DNA of 64,000 nucleotides from CAWGYT01 sp963826795 (GTDB lineage: Bacteria > Planctomycetota > Planctomycetia > Pirellulales > Pirellulaceae), in contig CAWGYT010000021.1 of the NCBI GenBank assembly GCA_963826795.1, positions 20,337 to 84,336 of the forward strand. Direction: 5' to 3'. Shown here in pieces: positions 18,242 through 28,795 of the stretch (position 1 is its first letter; each line of letters starts with the position of its first letter). The notes beneath the pieces are model-generated. The model searched no databases and was not told the origin of the DNA. It was given only the letters and a program-made list of their open reading frames with translations. The position numbers and the translations under genes were made by a program.

Positions 18242-20113
18242 ATGTTGTTCTCAGGACTGGACGTTGGAAGGGGTGTCGCTTTCTTGAGCGTGATGCTCTT
18301 ATCCGCTTGGGGGGCTTATCCCTCGGCAGCCGCTCCGCCGCGAGCATCCGATCAGCTGCCGGACCAGACGGTGGCCTATTTCCGGATCGAAGACACGGCG
18401 GAATTGATCGAGCGGATGCGTGAGACGGCGTTCGGCCATGCGTTGCGGGACCCGCAGCTCAAACCTCTGGTCCAATCGCTGTGGGGCTCGCTGATTCCAT
18501 CGCTGGAGGCATTCGAGGCCCGGGCGGGGATTGGCTTGGACGAGGTTCTCGCTTCGGCGCCTGGCGAGCTGGTGGTGGCGGTGGTGGATGTTCCCGCGCT
18601 GCCGCCGGCGTACGTCGTGATGTTCCAGGCAGCCGACGACCATCCCGCGATCTCCACCCTGAAGGTCGGGGAGGACAGGTTGCGGGAGTTTGGTTTCGAG
18701 AAGGGCACGGCCTCGGTTGAGGGCATCCAGGCGCAGGTTCTGACCCGTGAGGACGGACCGGTGCAAGAAATCGTTCAGCTTCGGCTGGACGGGTGGCAGG
18801 TGCTGACGACGGACCGAACGGTCGCGGCGGCGATGATCCTGTTGCAGCAGGGAGCGCGTCGCGAGAATCTCAGCCAGCATCCTCCGTTTCGTTCGATCAT
18901 GTCGCGATGTGCCGCGGACGGAATCGCACCGCAAATTCAGTGGTACGTCGATCCGATCTCGCTGGTCCGAGCCAATCTGCGGGGCAACTTTGCGGCCTCG
19001 GCGGGCTTGGCTCTCCTGCCCGCGATTGGGGCCGACGGTCTCCAGGCCGTGGGAGGCAGCGTGGTCGTCGCGGGGAAGGAGTTCGATACGCTCATGAGGA
19101 CCCACGTGCTGCTCGAACCTCCGCGGGATGGGGTGGTCGAAGCGCTCGCCTTGGGACAGGGGTCCACGGATCCCGAGACCTGGGTCCCTGCGGACGTGAC
19201 CAGCTACGCGACCTGGAATATCGACGTTCAGGTGGTCTACGAGACCGTGAAAAAACTGGTCGACAGTTTTCGTGGCGACGGCGCGTTGAAGCGGTTTGTC
19301 GATCGTCGGATTTCGGACGGGCTGGGCGTCGACTTTGAAGAAAAGCTGCTGCCGATGCTAACCGGCCGCTTTTCGCGCGCGATCCTGTTCGAGCGTCCCG
19401 CGACGATCCGGGGACAAGCCAGCGCGCTGGGAATCGAACTCCGCGATCCAGTCGCCTTTCGCGCCACACTGGAACAAATTGTGACGAAGTGGTCGGACCG
19501 AATTGAGAAACGGAGCTTTGCGGGAATCGATTGTTACAACTGGCAGCCCAGCGCGGCCGACGCCAACGGATCGACGAGCGAGCGAAACCGGCCAGAACCG
19601 AACGAGACGGAAGCGGCCCAGAGCGATTCGCGCCGACGTCGGCGTGAGCGAGCGCGGCTGCAATTCACGCCCGTCGCTGCCATCGCGGGGGACTATCTGT
19701 TGATCGCCGATCGCGACGAACTGATGCAGCGTTTACTGATGACGTATCACGACGCGGAACCTCGGCTGCGTGACGAATTGGATTTCAAGCTGGTTGCCAG
19801 CAAACTCAAGCGACAGTCAACGACGCTGCCTGGGATGTTGCGATTTGAGCGACCGGACCAGGGGCTGGAGTATCTTTACGAACTGCTCAAGTCCGACGAA
19901 ATCCGCAAGCAGATCCACGAGGGTCGCGAGCGTCATCCTTTCGTTGCCGCCGTGGATGATGCCTTGGCCGAGGAGCGCCTCCCACCGTTTGCCGTGATCG
20001 CTCAATACTTTGCCCCGGGCGGCTCGGTGCTCGTCAACGAAGAAACGGGCTTTCACTACGTGATGTTCGGGCTGCGGCGGCAGCTTCCTGAGACGCGGCA
20101 AGCGTCCGAATAA
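18242..20113 (+). CDS. Secreted DUF3352-like protein of unknown function
   Basis: About 623 residues, starting at the ATG at 18242 with GGAG a few bases upstream; the frame opens with a GTG at 18215. A signal peptide (VAFLSVMLLSAWGAYPSAAA) is followed by ASDQLPDQTVAYFRIEDTAE, a pattern seen in planctomycete proteins related to DUF3352 (GELVVAVVDVPALPPAYVVM, QVLTTDRTVAAAM, ATWNIDVQVVYETVKKLV). A charged linker near residue 440-470 (SERNRPEPNETEAAQ, RRRRRERARLQ) separates two halves. No catalytic motif was seen. It is likely an envelope protein, and nothing in the neighbourhood says more. Confidence 0.65.
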   Translation: MLFSGLDVGRGVAFLSVMLLSAWGAYPSAAAPPRASDQLPDQTVAYFRIEDTAELIERMRETAFGHALRDPQLKPLVQSLWGSLIPSLEAFEARAGIGLDEVLASAPGELVVAVVDVPALPPAYVVMFQAADDHPAISTLKVGEDRLREFGFEKGTASVEGIQAQVLTREDGPVQEIVQLRLDGWQVLTTDRTVAAAMILLQQGARRENLSQHPPFRSIMSRCAADGIAPQIQWYVDPISLVRANLRGNFAASAGLALLPAIGADGLQAVGGSVVVAGKEFDTLMRTHVLLEPPRDGVVEALALGQGSTDPETWVPADVTSYATWNIDVQVVYETVKKLVDSFRGDGALKRFVDRRISDGLGVDFEEKLLPMLTGRFSRAILFERPATIRGQASALGIELRDPVAFRATLEQIVTKWSDRIEKRSFAGIDCYNWQPSAADANGSTSERNRPEPNETEAAQSDSRRRRRERARLQFTPVAAIAGDYLLIADRDELMQRLLMTYHDAEPRLRDELDFKLVASKLKRQSTTLPGMLRFERPDQGLEYLYELLKSDEIRKQIHEGRERHPFVAAVDDALAEERLPPFAVIAQYFAPGGSVLVNEETGFHYVMFGLRRQLPETRQASE

Positions 20114-20501
20114 AGCCCGGGACAGAATACATTTCCAATTGTCCGCCCGAAATGCCAGCCTTGCTGGCACGTCTGGCCCGGTGGAAACCCAAAGCCACGA
20201 GCGACCCAATTCCCGCAATCGACAAGCTCTACCAGCCCCGTCTCGCAACGCGCCGTGCATCTGGCCGCTCGACACCGTCCGTTACTGGACCCGGCACGGT
20301 CGAGTCGGTATTCTGGATCTAGGTGAGGTGACTTGGTCGTAAAGAGACGCCCTGGCCCCGAGCCCAACGCGGGAGGACGAGTCTTCTGCCGAGCCGCGTT
20401 CGGCCTCGTGCCCTTGGTAACGACGCGATTCGGCTCCGCGGGAGCCTCGCCCTCCCGGGTTCATACAACGCCATCCCCTTCAATCGGCGTGAGGTAGTCA
20501 G
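20114..20501. other. Intergenic region with a family B palindrome
   Basis: No gene seen in these 388 bp. The second half is the repeat at 20369-20458. The first half has no clear structure. Confidence 0.5.
20369..20458. repeat. Inverted repeat, family B (GGAGCCTCGCCCTCCC)
   Basis: An imperfect inverted repeat: GCGGGAGGACGAGTCTTCTG at the left and GCGGGAGCCTCGCCCTCCCG at the right, with GAGCC/GGCTC pairs inside. The copy at 34587-34671 has the same end sequences in the same arrangement. It is a dispersed hairpin-forming repeat. Confidence 0.7.
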
Positions 20502-21508
20502 ATGGAATCGAGTTCGCCGCGTTTGCCCTTCGATCTAACGAGTCGCATGTTGTCGATCGTGGGCGTTGTGGTTGCGATCGGAACGGCGGCGTACGTGTAT
20601 ACGCAGTCTCACGCGGCCGGGACGCGAGCGGAACTGGTGCAGGCCTTTGATCAGCAGCTTGGCGATCTTCGGCAACAACACACCGCCGCGCAGACCAAGC
20701 TGGATGAACAGTTCAAGGCGTCGCTCGACCGCCAGGACACGCGGATGGAGAATTGGAACTCGCAATTGAACGGGCGCTCGCGTCGTTCCGCCAGGATGCG
20801 AGCGAGTTGCTGGTCCAGATCGAAGATCGCGAGCGGACGGCGAATCTCGAGCGACAGGTGGCGTTTCAGCAGGCCATCGACGACCTGCCGGCCAAACTGG
20901 CGGCGGCGGCGCCGGCCGCGGATGGATCGGCGGCGAGCGAGAAGCCGACCGGATTGGAGACCGCCGGCCTGACGCCGCCGGCAAACGCCGTGGCCAGTGA
21001 CGAAACGGCAGCGGGCGAAACGGCGGGTGACGAAGCAAACGCCGCACGCAGCGCGGCCAAGCTCACCGAGATGGCCACCGCGCATGGGCTGCGGGTGGTC
21101 ACCACCGTCCTGCGACCGGGGACGGGCAACACGACGCTCATTGAAGTTGCGAACGAGGGCGATCAGGAAGCTGAAATCGATCGGATTCGATTCCGACCGG
21201 AAAGTGAATTTCAGAATTCAGACAAACTGGAGCTCGATCCGGACGTCGCGTCGACCTCGTCGATCACGACAATCATCTACGACTCGTCGGACAACACTTC
21301 GAAGAAGCCGGGTTACCACGGGATCTATGACCGTCAGCTCCAGAACGCGATTCGCATTCCCGCGGGAGAACGGGTCACGTTGCGCGTGATGATTCAGGAC
21401 CCCGACCATGTCGGCTGGGGATTCACCGGCAAATTGGTGCTCAGCAGTCGCGCCGAAGATACGCTCACCGTCGAGTCGGCCAGGATCGTATTTGCGGATC
21501 CGAGCTAG
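20502..21508 (+). CDS. Membrane-anchored coiled-coil protein, frame broken near 20752
   Basis: An unrecognised planctomycete-type protein of about 335 residues. Residues 15-33 form a membrane anchor (MLSIVGVVVAIGTAAYVYT), followed by a long coiled coil. The first frame goes off after DRQDTRMEN; the coiled coil continues one base away as ELAIERALASFRQDASELL, so a one-base deletion near 20752 is likely. After an Ala-rich linker, the C-terminal part (HGLRVVTTVLRPGTGNTTLI, TLRVMIQDPDHVGWGFTGKL) looks like a beta-sandwich. The stop TAG lies in a CTAGTGTGG sequence next to a half-copy of the family A palindrome. Confidence 0.6.
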
Positions 21509-21529
21509 TGTGGTGGTTGGGAAAAGGGA

Positions 21530-22618
21530 TCAGTTCGTCGCGGGCAGCTCGGCAACGAAGCGCTGAAGTCGGGCGTCGAACATGCGGAAATCCCGCCCGA
21601 AGATTCCCGCAAAGTCTTGCAGGCGCTCATCGGCCGGATAGGGCTGAAACGATGCTCGCTGCCTGATTTTTCGCAAGTACTGCGCGTACCCCCGCGGCTC
21701 ATACTCGGTCAAGAAGAACGTCAACGCCCAGGCGTGTGCGTAGGCGAGCGACGGACGGCGGCGGAACAAGTCATCCGAACGAAGCTGGGTACTGAGCAAC
21801 TCCAACGAGTTCTGTGAGGTCACGCTGGCTCGATACGCCTGGAGCTGCGCGAGATTCTCGCGTTCGCGACGTTCGGGGAAGTGATGTGCATCCCAGACGC
21901 CCCTGGCTTCGAAGAGGGTCCCGAGTCCCTCGACGACCCAGCGGGGGTTTTCGCCAAAGCGGTCGTGGATGCCAACATTGAAGGCGGTTTGGTGAGCCGC
22001 TTCGTGGATGATCGTCTCGGCGTTGACGTACCATTGACTCGAATCCGGACGATTGGCGGTCACGTCGAACATATGAATCCGATTGGTCACGGGGTCGTAG
22101 TGCCCCAGGACCCCTGTGCTGATCGGCTCACCTCGACGTTGGGCATCGACCAGGTACTGCTGCTGTGACGGGAACACGACGGCGATAAAGGGAAACTCGG
22201 CTCGCTGGATCTCGAAGCCGCGGGCCCGCAGGTAATGCTGCATGGACCGATAAAGCTGTTCGAACCGATCGGCCCAGCGATCACGCTGCCCGGCCGGATG
22301 CACGACCAGATACTGGCCCGTTCCCGAGACGTCGAACGCCCGGCCGAATTCGCGTTGCAACTGCCCTCGCAAGGTGGACTGCGAGTGACTCTGAAACCCG
22401 GGTGACAGCTGGCGATAGCTCTCGGCTTCACGAGGTTTAAACGTCACCAACTGACCGTCCCTCGCAATCAGCGAGACGTATTGATCGTTCCAGAAAATCG
22501 GCTTCCCCTCGACGGACCTTCCTGGCAGCGAAACCTGGATCGTCTGGGCCGCGGCGTGGACGCTGTCCAGTTGGATCAAGAGTGTGATGCAAAACAGCAG
22601 CTTGGGGTGAAAGTTCAT
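21530..22618 (-). CDS. DUF1570 putative secreted metallopeptidase
   Basis: A 362-residue protein with a signal peptide (FCITLLIQLDSVHAAAQ). DUF1570 proteins are common in planctomycetes and gluzincin-like: here the motif is HEAAHQTAFN with WVVEGLGTLFEARG about 25 residues on, giving the usual HExxH plus downstream acidic residue. Upstream, FIAVVFPSQQQYLVDAQRRG and GHYDPVTNRIHMFDV match the family. The substrate is unknown. ATG at 22618 follows a GTG. It is divergent from the next gene. The end lies beside a half-copy of palindrome family A. Confidence 0.8.
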   Translation of the reverse strand: MNFHPKLLFCITLLIQLDSVHAAAQTIQVSLPGRSVEGKPIFWNDQYVSLIARDGQLVTFKPREAESYRQLSPGFQSHSQSTLRGQLQREFGRAFDVSGTGQYLVVHPAGQRDRWADRFEQLYRSMQHYLRARGFEIQRAEFPFIAVVFPSQQQYLVDAQRRGEPISTGVLGHYDPVTNRIHMFDVTANRPDSSQWYVNAETIIHEAAHQTAFNVGIHDRFGENPRWVVEGLGTLFEARGVWDAHHFPERRERENLAQLQAYRASVTSQNSLELLSTQLRSDDLFRRRPSLAYAHAWALTFFLTEYEPRGYAQYLRKIRQRASFQPYPADERLQDFAGIFGRDFRMFDARLQRFVAELPATN

Positions 22619-22867
22619 CACACGTTTCTCACACGCTGGGATTAGGAACTACTGAAAGACAGGGCACCGAGCTCGAAGCCATCGGCCGGCGCACGCTGAA
22701 ATCCTAGCCCGCCGTTGTTCGGTCCGACGGCGTGCCCCGACGGGGGGCGCGCTGGCAAGGCGGCCGCGGGCGGCATAAGATAGGGGCAGGCCGCGCGATC
22801 CTGTTCACTGAAGTCCGGTGCGAGGACGCGGCGGACGGATTCATCCGTGCTCCAAGGGACGCCGATC

Positions 22868-24151
22868 GTGAACGCTGCTACCCACTTGCTGGTCTGCTGG
22901 ACGTTGCTGTTGCCGGCCCAATCGCCGCGAGTCGAACCAGCCGAATTGGAACTTCGCGTCCAGCAGCTCTCGCTCCAGCTGGAATCAAATGATCCGGCGC
23001 AGCGGGACGCCGCCGAGCTTCGCCTGATCGAATTGGGACCGGACGTGCTCCCCGTATTGCCCAACATCGATGCCTCAACGGCGGCCGAGACAAAAGAGCG
23101 ACTGACGCGAGTTCGACGCACGTTGGAACAGCGAGCGGCTCAGGCGGCAACTCAGGCGTCGCGGGTCACGCTCGAGGGCGACTACACGCTGTCTCAGATT
23201 CTCGCAGAGCTTGAGAAACAGACGGGCAACCGGGTTCAGGATTTTCGCGAGCGATTCGGCCAGCAGCCGATCGAACAAGAGTTGAGCGTCGCGTTGGACG
23301 CGTTGGAATTCTGGCCGGCCTTGGATCAGGTCTTGGATCAGGCCGGGATGACGACCTACACCTATGGAGGCGAACCCAGGACTTTGGCGATCGTGTCGGC
23401 GGCGGAGATGCCGGCCCGCTCAGGCGCCGCCGCCTATCGCGGGATCTTTCGTTTGGAGGCAACCGAGATTCAAGCTCAGCGCAACCTGCGAAATCCGGGA
23501 GATGGTTCGCTGCGCATCCGAATCGAGGTGATGTGGGAGCCACGGGTGTTGCCGATTCTGATTCGTCAGGCCTACCGGGACCTCGAGCTGACGGCGAACG
23601 ACGGAAGCCGGATCGCCCCTGCGTCACAGGAAGGTGTGTCTGAAGTGCCCGTCCAGAGTACGGTTGCGGGCGTGGACCTGATTCTCCCGCTCCAGCTGCC
23701 CGCTCGATCTGCAGAGTCGATCGCCAGCCTGAAGGGACAGTTATTGGCCGTCGTCCCGGGTCGTGAAGAAACCTTCGAGTTTACCGACTTGGCCCAAGCG
23801 CGGAACGTCTCACAACAAAAAGGCGGACTGGAAGTCACACTTGATCGGGTCCGTCAAAACGGAGCCGTGTACGAATTCCGCATGCGTCTTCGCTTGCTGG
23901 GAGACGAGGCAACGTTTCAATCGCATTTGGACTGGGCCAGCGGTAACGTGATTTATCTGGAGGGCCCGGGCGGGAAGCGCGTCGACAACCCGAATTTCGA
24001 GCGATATTTGGAACGTGAGCGAGAAGTCGGCTATGCCTATCTCTTTCCACTGGACGGCGATCTGGCCGACTATCGACTCGTCTATCGGTCGCCAGCCGCC
24101 ATCCTGAACGTGCCGGTCGACTACGAGCTCAAGGGAATTCGCCTGCCGTGA
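22868..24151 (+). CDS. Secreted protein of unknown function
   Basis: A 427-residue protein. The GTG at 22868 is preferred over 22847 because AAGGGA lies 8 bases upstream and it begins the signal peptide (AATHLLVCWTLLLPAQS). The N-terminal half has a helical region (LRVQQLSLQLESNDPAQRDA, a HEAT-like pattern) and a section reminiscent of STN/secretin-plug domains (GDYTLSQILAELEKQTGNRV). The C-terminal half is beta-rich (FRLEATEIQAQRNLRNPGDG, GLEVTLDRVRQNGAVYEFRM). The family is not recognised by name. It is divergent from the DUF1570 gene and convergent with the giant protein gene. Confidence 0.6.
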   Translation: MNAATHLLVCWTLLLPAQSPRVEPAELELRVQQLSLQLESNDPAQRDAAELRLIELGPDVLPVLPNIDASTAAETKERLTRVRRTLEQRAAQAATQASRVTLEGDYTLSQILAELEKQTGNRVQDFRERFGQQPIEQELSVALDALEFWPALDQVLDQAGMTTYTYGGEPRTLAIVSAAEMPARSGAAAYRGIFRLEATEIQAQRNLRNPGDGSLRIRIEVMWEPRVLPILIRQAYRDLELTANDGSRIAPASQEGVSEVPVQSTVAGVDLILPLQLPARSAESIASLKGQLLAVVPGREETFEFTDLAQARNVSQQKGGLEVTLDRVRQNGAVYEFRMRLRLLGDEATFQSHLDWASGNVIYLEGPGGKRVDNPNFERYLEREREVGYAYLFPLDGDLADYRLVYRSPAAILNVPVDYELKGIRLP

Positions 24152-24230
24152 ATCGAAGCCGGTAGCGGAAGCGTGCTGCCGCGAGGTCGTCAAGCACCCA
24201 GGTCAACCTGCGGCGTCAGGCTTGTTCGGC

Positions 24231-24308
24231 CGTTGAGCCGCGCCGTTGAGCCGAGCCGTTCAGCCGAGCCGTTGGGCCGCGCCGTTGAGCCGCGCCGTTC
24301 AGCCGCGC
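24231..24308. repeat. 13-bp tandem repeat at a gene end
   Basis: Six consecutive variants of CGTTGAGCCGCGC, differing only at two or three positions (CGTTGAGCCGAGC, CGTTCAGCCGAGC, CGTTGGGCCGCGC). The stop codon of the minus-strand giant gene (24299) falls inside the fifth/sixth copy. Confidence 0.85.
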
Positions 24309-27300
24309 AACGTTTCCCAACCGCGGATCTGTTCCTGAACCTCTTCGATGCTCAGGTCCACCGCAGGCAGAATCGCCTGCAGCAACTGCGCTTCGTCAAT
24401 CGAGCTGGCTCGACGACGCCAGCGCCGGACTTCATCTTCGAGTGCCACGAGCCAGGCGGGCGGTTCGAAACCGACCCCGGAGGGTTCGCGAGTCAGCATG
24501 AGCGATTCGGTCTCGAGGATCTCGAACGCGTTACCTTCCGGATCCTCGATGGCGGGCGCAACGAGGGCTCGCATGCGGTCGATCACCAACGGACGCAAGA
24601 AACGCTCGCCGACCCGGTCGGCGATGGTCGGCAGCCGCATGGCATAGCGTTGCTGCAGCTTGCCCAGCCGCTCCTGATACCGGTCGGCCTCGTCGGCAAT
24701 TCGATCCGTCAGGGCTCGTCGCCACATCTGCGCGGCTTCGTTACAGTCCCGCCGGACGAGTAATTCGTGGGCAATCACGACGGGCTTCAGGTTCCAGACG
24801 ACGCGCTCGTAGTTGCTCAGCAAGCGGAGGAAATCCAGGAAGTTGTACAGCAGATCCCCGCGGTCCGATTGCGTGGTCGTGCTGTTGAAATCTCGATACT
24901 CCGCGTAGTTTTCGACGATTGCCTCCAGCGTCAAGGTCAGGTGGCGGATCGCCTCTTCGCGCGAAATCTGCTTGTCCAGCGCCTCGAGCAAACGCGGCTC
25001 GAATCCGGGTGGAGGCTGCTCCTCCATTTGCTCCAGCCAGGTCTCCACACCTTGGTAGAGAATGCTGCGGATATTCGCCAAGCTCAAGAACTGCTGGGTA
25101 AACAGGTCTCCGCCGAAGTTGCGAATGAAGTCGACCAATTCCTGCCAGGGTCCGGAGCCCTTAATCTTTTCCAGGACGGAGAGGCGCAGCGTGCGGCTGT
25201 GGGCCAGCCAGGTCACGAGCATCGATTCGGTCATGCCCTCCAGCGACGAGACCAGCTGCGAGCCGTTTTCGCCCGACGGCGCCAGATCCTGAGCTTCGTC
25301 CACGTTGGTGGCACGAATCACGCTTTCGACCAGCGCCCGAAATCCGACCTCGAACAAGTCATCGAATTCGGTCACGGCCCCCGGGCCGGCCGGAACGTTC
25401 CGTTCCATCTGGCGAATCACGTCGATCAGCTCGCGTGTTTCCGTCAGCAATCCCAGCCGGGGCATCCACGTCAGCAGCGTGCGGAGCATTTGTTGCCGCG
25501 TGCGGACCTCGATAATCGATTCTGGATTGCCGCCGCGAACCAAGGGGACATACAGCACGGCTTCCGAGCGGAGCGCGACCTTCAACTCGCGCCAGGCGGC
25601 GCGATTCGTCGGCATTGCCGCGCAGCGCTGCGGCGACCAGACGAATTGCCAAGATCTCGTCCACGCTCAGGTCGGCATCCCCATCGACGTCACCCTCCAG
25701 GCCGAACTTTTGGGCCTCTTCCGGATCTTCCAACAACGCGCAGATCAAGAAATAGGCGCACTGCGACGCCTCGACACACGCCGCGATGACGTGCTCCATC
25801 AGCGATTCCTTGATCGTGCGTTCCCGATCAAACTCGGCGAGCGACAGGTAGTCGTGGGAGGGCCGCGCGAGCCGATGGCGATAGACATCCATCACCAGAT
25901 CCTCAAGTTCATCGCGGACCTGCCAGGTATGCGTCAGCCAATTCCGCAACGTTTCCTTGATCGGAGGTCGCTCGCCTGGCGCCGAGGCGTCCAGCATCCA
26001 GGCGATGGCCGCGATGCGTCGCAATCGGCTCAGCGAATTCAAGAAGGCAAGTCGGCTGACGATCTGATCATGGGTCGCATCCAAGGCGTCGTTTTGGCCA
26101 GAGGACGTATCGTAGATCGCGCCCTCAACCCCATCGTCGGTGCTGTCGCGATAGACGACGCCTTCATAGGCGGCGTCAAACAGACTTTCCGCATCAGAAT
26201 CGTCCGACTCCTCATCCCCCGGCGACTGTCCTTCCGACTCGTCCGAGCCGTCGTCCGACTCCTCGCCCGACTCGAAACCGACGTAGCTACCGAAACTCGG
26301 AACTTGCCAAAAAGCGCCTCCATTGGCCTCCAGATAGTCGAAAAACTTGCGAACCCGGTTCCAGTCTTCGGCCTGGATTGGCGAATGAGTGGTCCTCGAG
26401 GGAGCCTCGCCGTCGCCGTCGACGACCGACAATTTCAGGACCTGAGCCAGCCAACGGGATGCGAGGCGATAGAACGAATCTTCGCCCTGTTCCATGGAGA
26501 CCGTTTCCGCCTGGCCCAACCAATGCACCAGAAGCGCGCGGGCGGCCACGGTATCGCGCCGGTCGAGCAGCATTTCGATGACGGTCGCGTAGGCTTTGGG
26601 CGAATCGAATTGTTCGACGTAAGGGGCCCAGAACTTGATCGCGGCGGTCGCTTCACCTGCGGCATGCCAGTGCCGCAGCGCCTCGGCCACGTTCCGCGCG
26701 GCGCGATAAGTATCCAAAGGATCGCTGCAGTCCACACAGCTCACTTCGTGGACCGCAAACTGATGCCACCACTTGGTGAGCTCTTCCATTTCGAGCGACG
26801 TGCTCTGGCAAAGCGGTTCGTCGCGGGCCGCTGCCGCCAAGCTCCACAAGCGCCCATACGTGTCGAAAATTTCCTCCATCAAGTCCAGTAACTCGTCGAC
26901 TCGATGGTCGTGAATGCTGTTCTCCATGGCGGGAAAGAGGCTGAAGTTGCCGTCAAATCCCAAGATGTTCCACGGGTCCACCACCGCCCCGCAATTGATC
27001 GCGCGGCCCAGGATTTGTCGCGAGTCGCGAAGTTGCTGTCCGGCGTCCTGCAATCGGCCCAGGTCCATCAGGCGCTGAGCACGGGTCAGATTGCAATCGA
27101 TTTGGCACAACATCCGAGCCGAAGCGACGGGCACGGCATCGATTTGGCGTTGAGCGGCTTCTGGATGGCCCATCCGGGCAAACACGCTGGCCAATCGCAC
27201 CCGCTCGAGTTGCGATGCTCGCCGCCGCGTCAACTGAGCGTTCAGATGCTGCCGGGCCGCGCCGAACGGTTGACGGAGCCGCCGCGATTCGTCGATCAGG

Positions 27301-28376
27301 CGTTGGGCATGAGCCGGTGCGTGCGCGGCCAGTTGCTCGATCAAGCGTTCGTAAAATGAGTCGCGATACGACGCAATACTCGGCAAGAGATTGCCGAGCG
27401 TCGTGTTCGAATCGTAACAATCCGGTCCCCAGCCGCTAATGCCGGACGCCATCAGAATCGTGCCGGCCAGTACGGCCGCCGCCTCGGTCTGCACCTCGTC
27501 CGGCGCCAGGTCCGTCGCCGTCTGCAGACGATCCATCAGCGAATCCAGCGTGACTTGCTGCACGATGAAACGGTGATAGAACCCGTGGTTGTTGATCGCG
27601 TGAGGATCCCACTGCCCGAAATGGTAGTTGGGACGCTTGTTGACCGGATGGTCGAAGTCGTAAGCCCGCGGATCAATGGCCAGTTCGTCGAGGTGGCTGG
27701 GATCGAACCGCGCAGCGCGCAAGATCTGCGGATCCGTCCGCTGCAACATCTCCAAGGCCTGCCGCACGACCGCCTGGTAGGGCCCGTGTCCGATCCCCGC
27801 GCCGCGAACGTAAATCGGAATCGGCCGCACTCGCTCGTGTGGATAGGGCTCGAGCGTGCGATTCTCAAGCACCGCCACGGGTCGATAGCCCACGTAGTCG
27901 TTCAGCAGCCGAATCGTCCGCTCGCGACAAACGTCGGGGGTGTCCCACGAGCTTCCCTGCTGGAGCAATGCCTCGCAAATCCGCCCCAACATGAAAGGAC
28001 GGAAGAGGGTTTGGTCCGTGTGGTGAAACAGCAAGTCGCGGTGAAAGGCGCGGTAACCCGGCAGGATCGGGTCGCGCAGTCGATCGAGAATCAGGCGCGC
28101 CTGACGGGCGTCCTGGAAGGCGGGGACTTGCCCTTCCACCGACGACAACTTGTCACTCAACAGGCGCAACAGGATGGACCAGGTGGGCTCACCGGCCGGG
28201 GCCGATCCCGCCGGGGCCGATCCCGCCGGGGCCGAATCGGGAGACTCCAGCAGACCGTACAGCAAATTGACGTTGGCGAGAAATTGAAGGTCTTCCGCTC
28301 CTGCCGAAAAATTCAGGTAACCGAGCGCTCCTTCGAGGGCGGATTGGCCGTCGGGACCAAGATCTCGAAGCTCCAT
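24299..28376 (-). CDS. Giant uncharacterised protein (about 1358 aa), frame broken near 25590
   Basis: Two open frames, 25359-28793 and 24299-25615, read on as one protein if one base is corrected: RGNADESRRLA passes into WRELKVALRSEAVLYVPL. ATG at 28376 (MELRDLGPDGQSALEG) has GAGGA just upstream, so it is preferred to the far upstream start at 28793. The content is helical and TPR-like, without a signal peptide or a known catalytic motif. Acidic linker runs occur (GEESDDGSDESEGQSP near the middle). Recognisable pieces include YEPYPHER-like PIPIYVRGAGIGHGPYQAVV and KRPNYHFGQWDPHAINNHG. It seems to be a planctomycete-specific large protein; I do not know its role. It is divergent from the beta-propeller gene. 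Confidence 0.55.
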
Positions 28377-28795
28377 TACCGAATCCTCGTGAAAGACTCT
28401 CACGCCCCGATTCGCAGCGGGTGGCACCGCGGGAATCCAAACCGAGAATGCCCCTGGACGTCGCAATTCATACGGGGGCAAAGCATGCATCCTAGATCCG
28501 GTTCGCATTAGGGTCCATGGGTCCCCCCCCTGCTCGGTGAGGTTGGCCGCCACGATGCCGGGGAGGCTGCCAATTTTTCGAAACGCGAGATTCCGGCTCG
28601 CGTGGCGGTACAACCGAGTTTCACGTCGGAAACCGGAGTTTTTCCCCGCGCAACGGGCAGATTGAGTATGATGAGAGGCATCCGCTGCGGCGGTGATCGT
28701 CTCGCGATCCGTTTCCCGGGTCACGTATCCCAGTTCCCCTGTGGCCAGTTCCCAGGGTTGCCATCGTTCCCCCGTGTCGTCCTCCGAGGTCACCC
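28377..28795. other. Divergent promoter region
   Basis: About 420 bp between the giant protein gene (minus) and the propeller gene (plus). A long open frame on the minus strand crosses it, but this is an upstream extension of the giant gene and has no good start. No repeat was seen. Confidence 0.4.
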
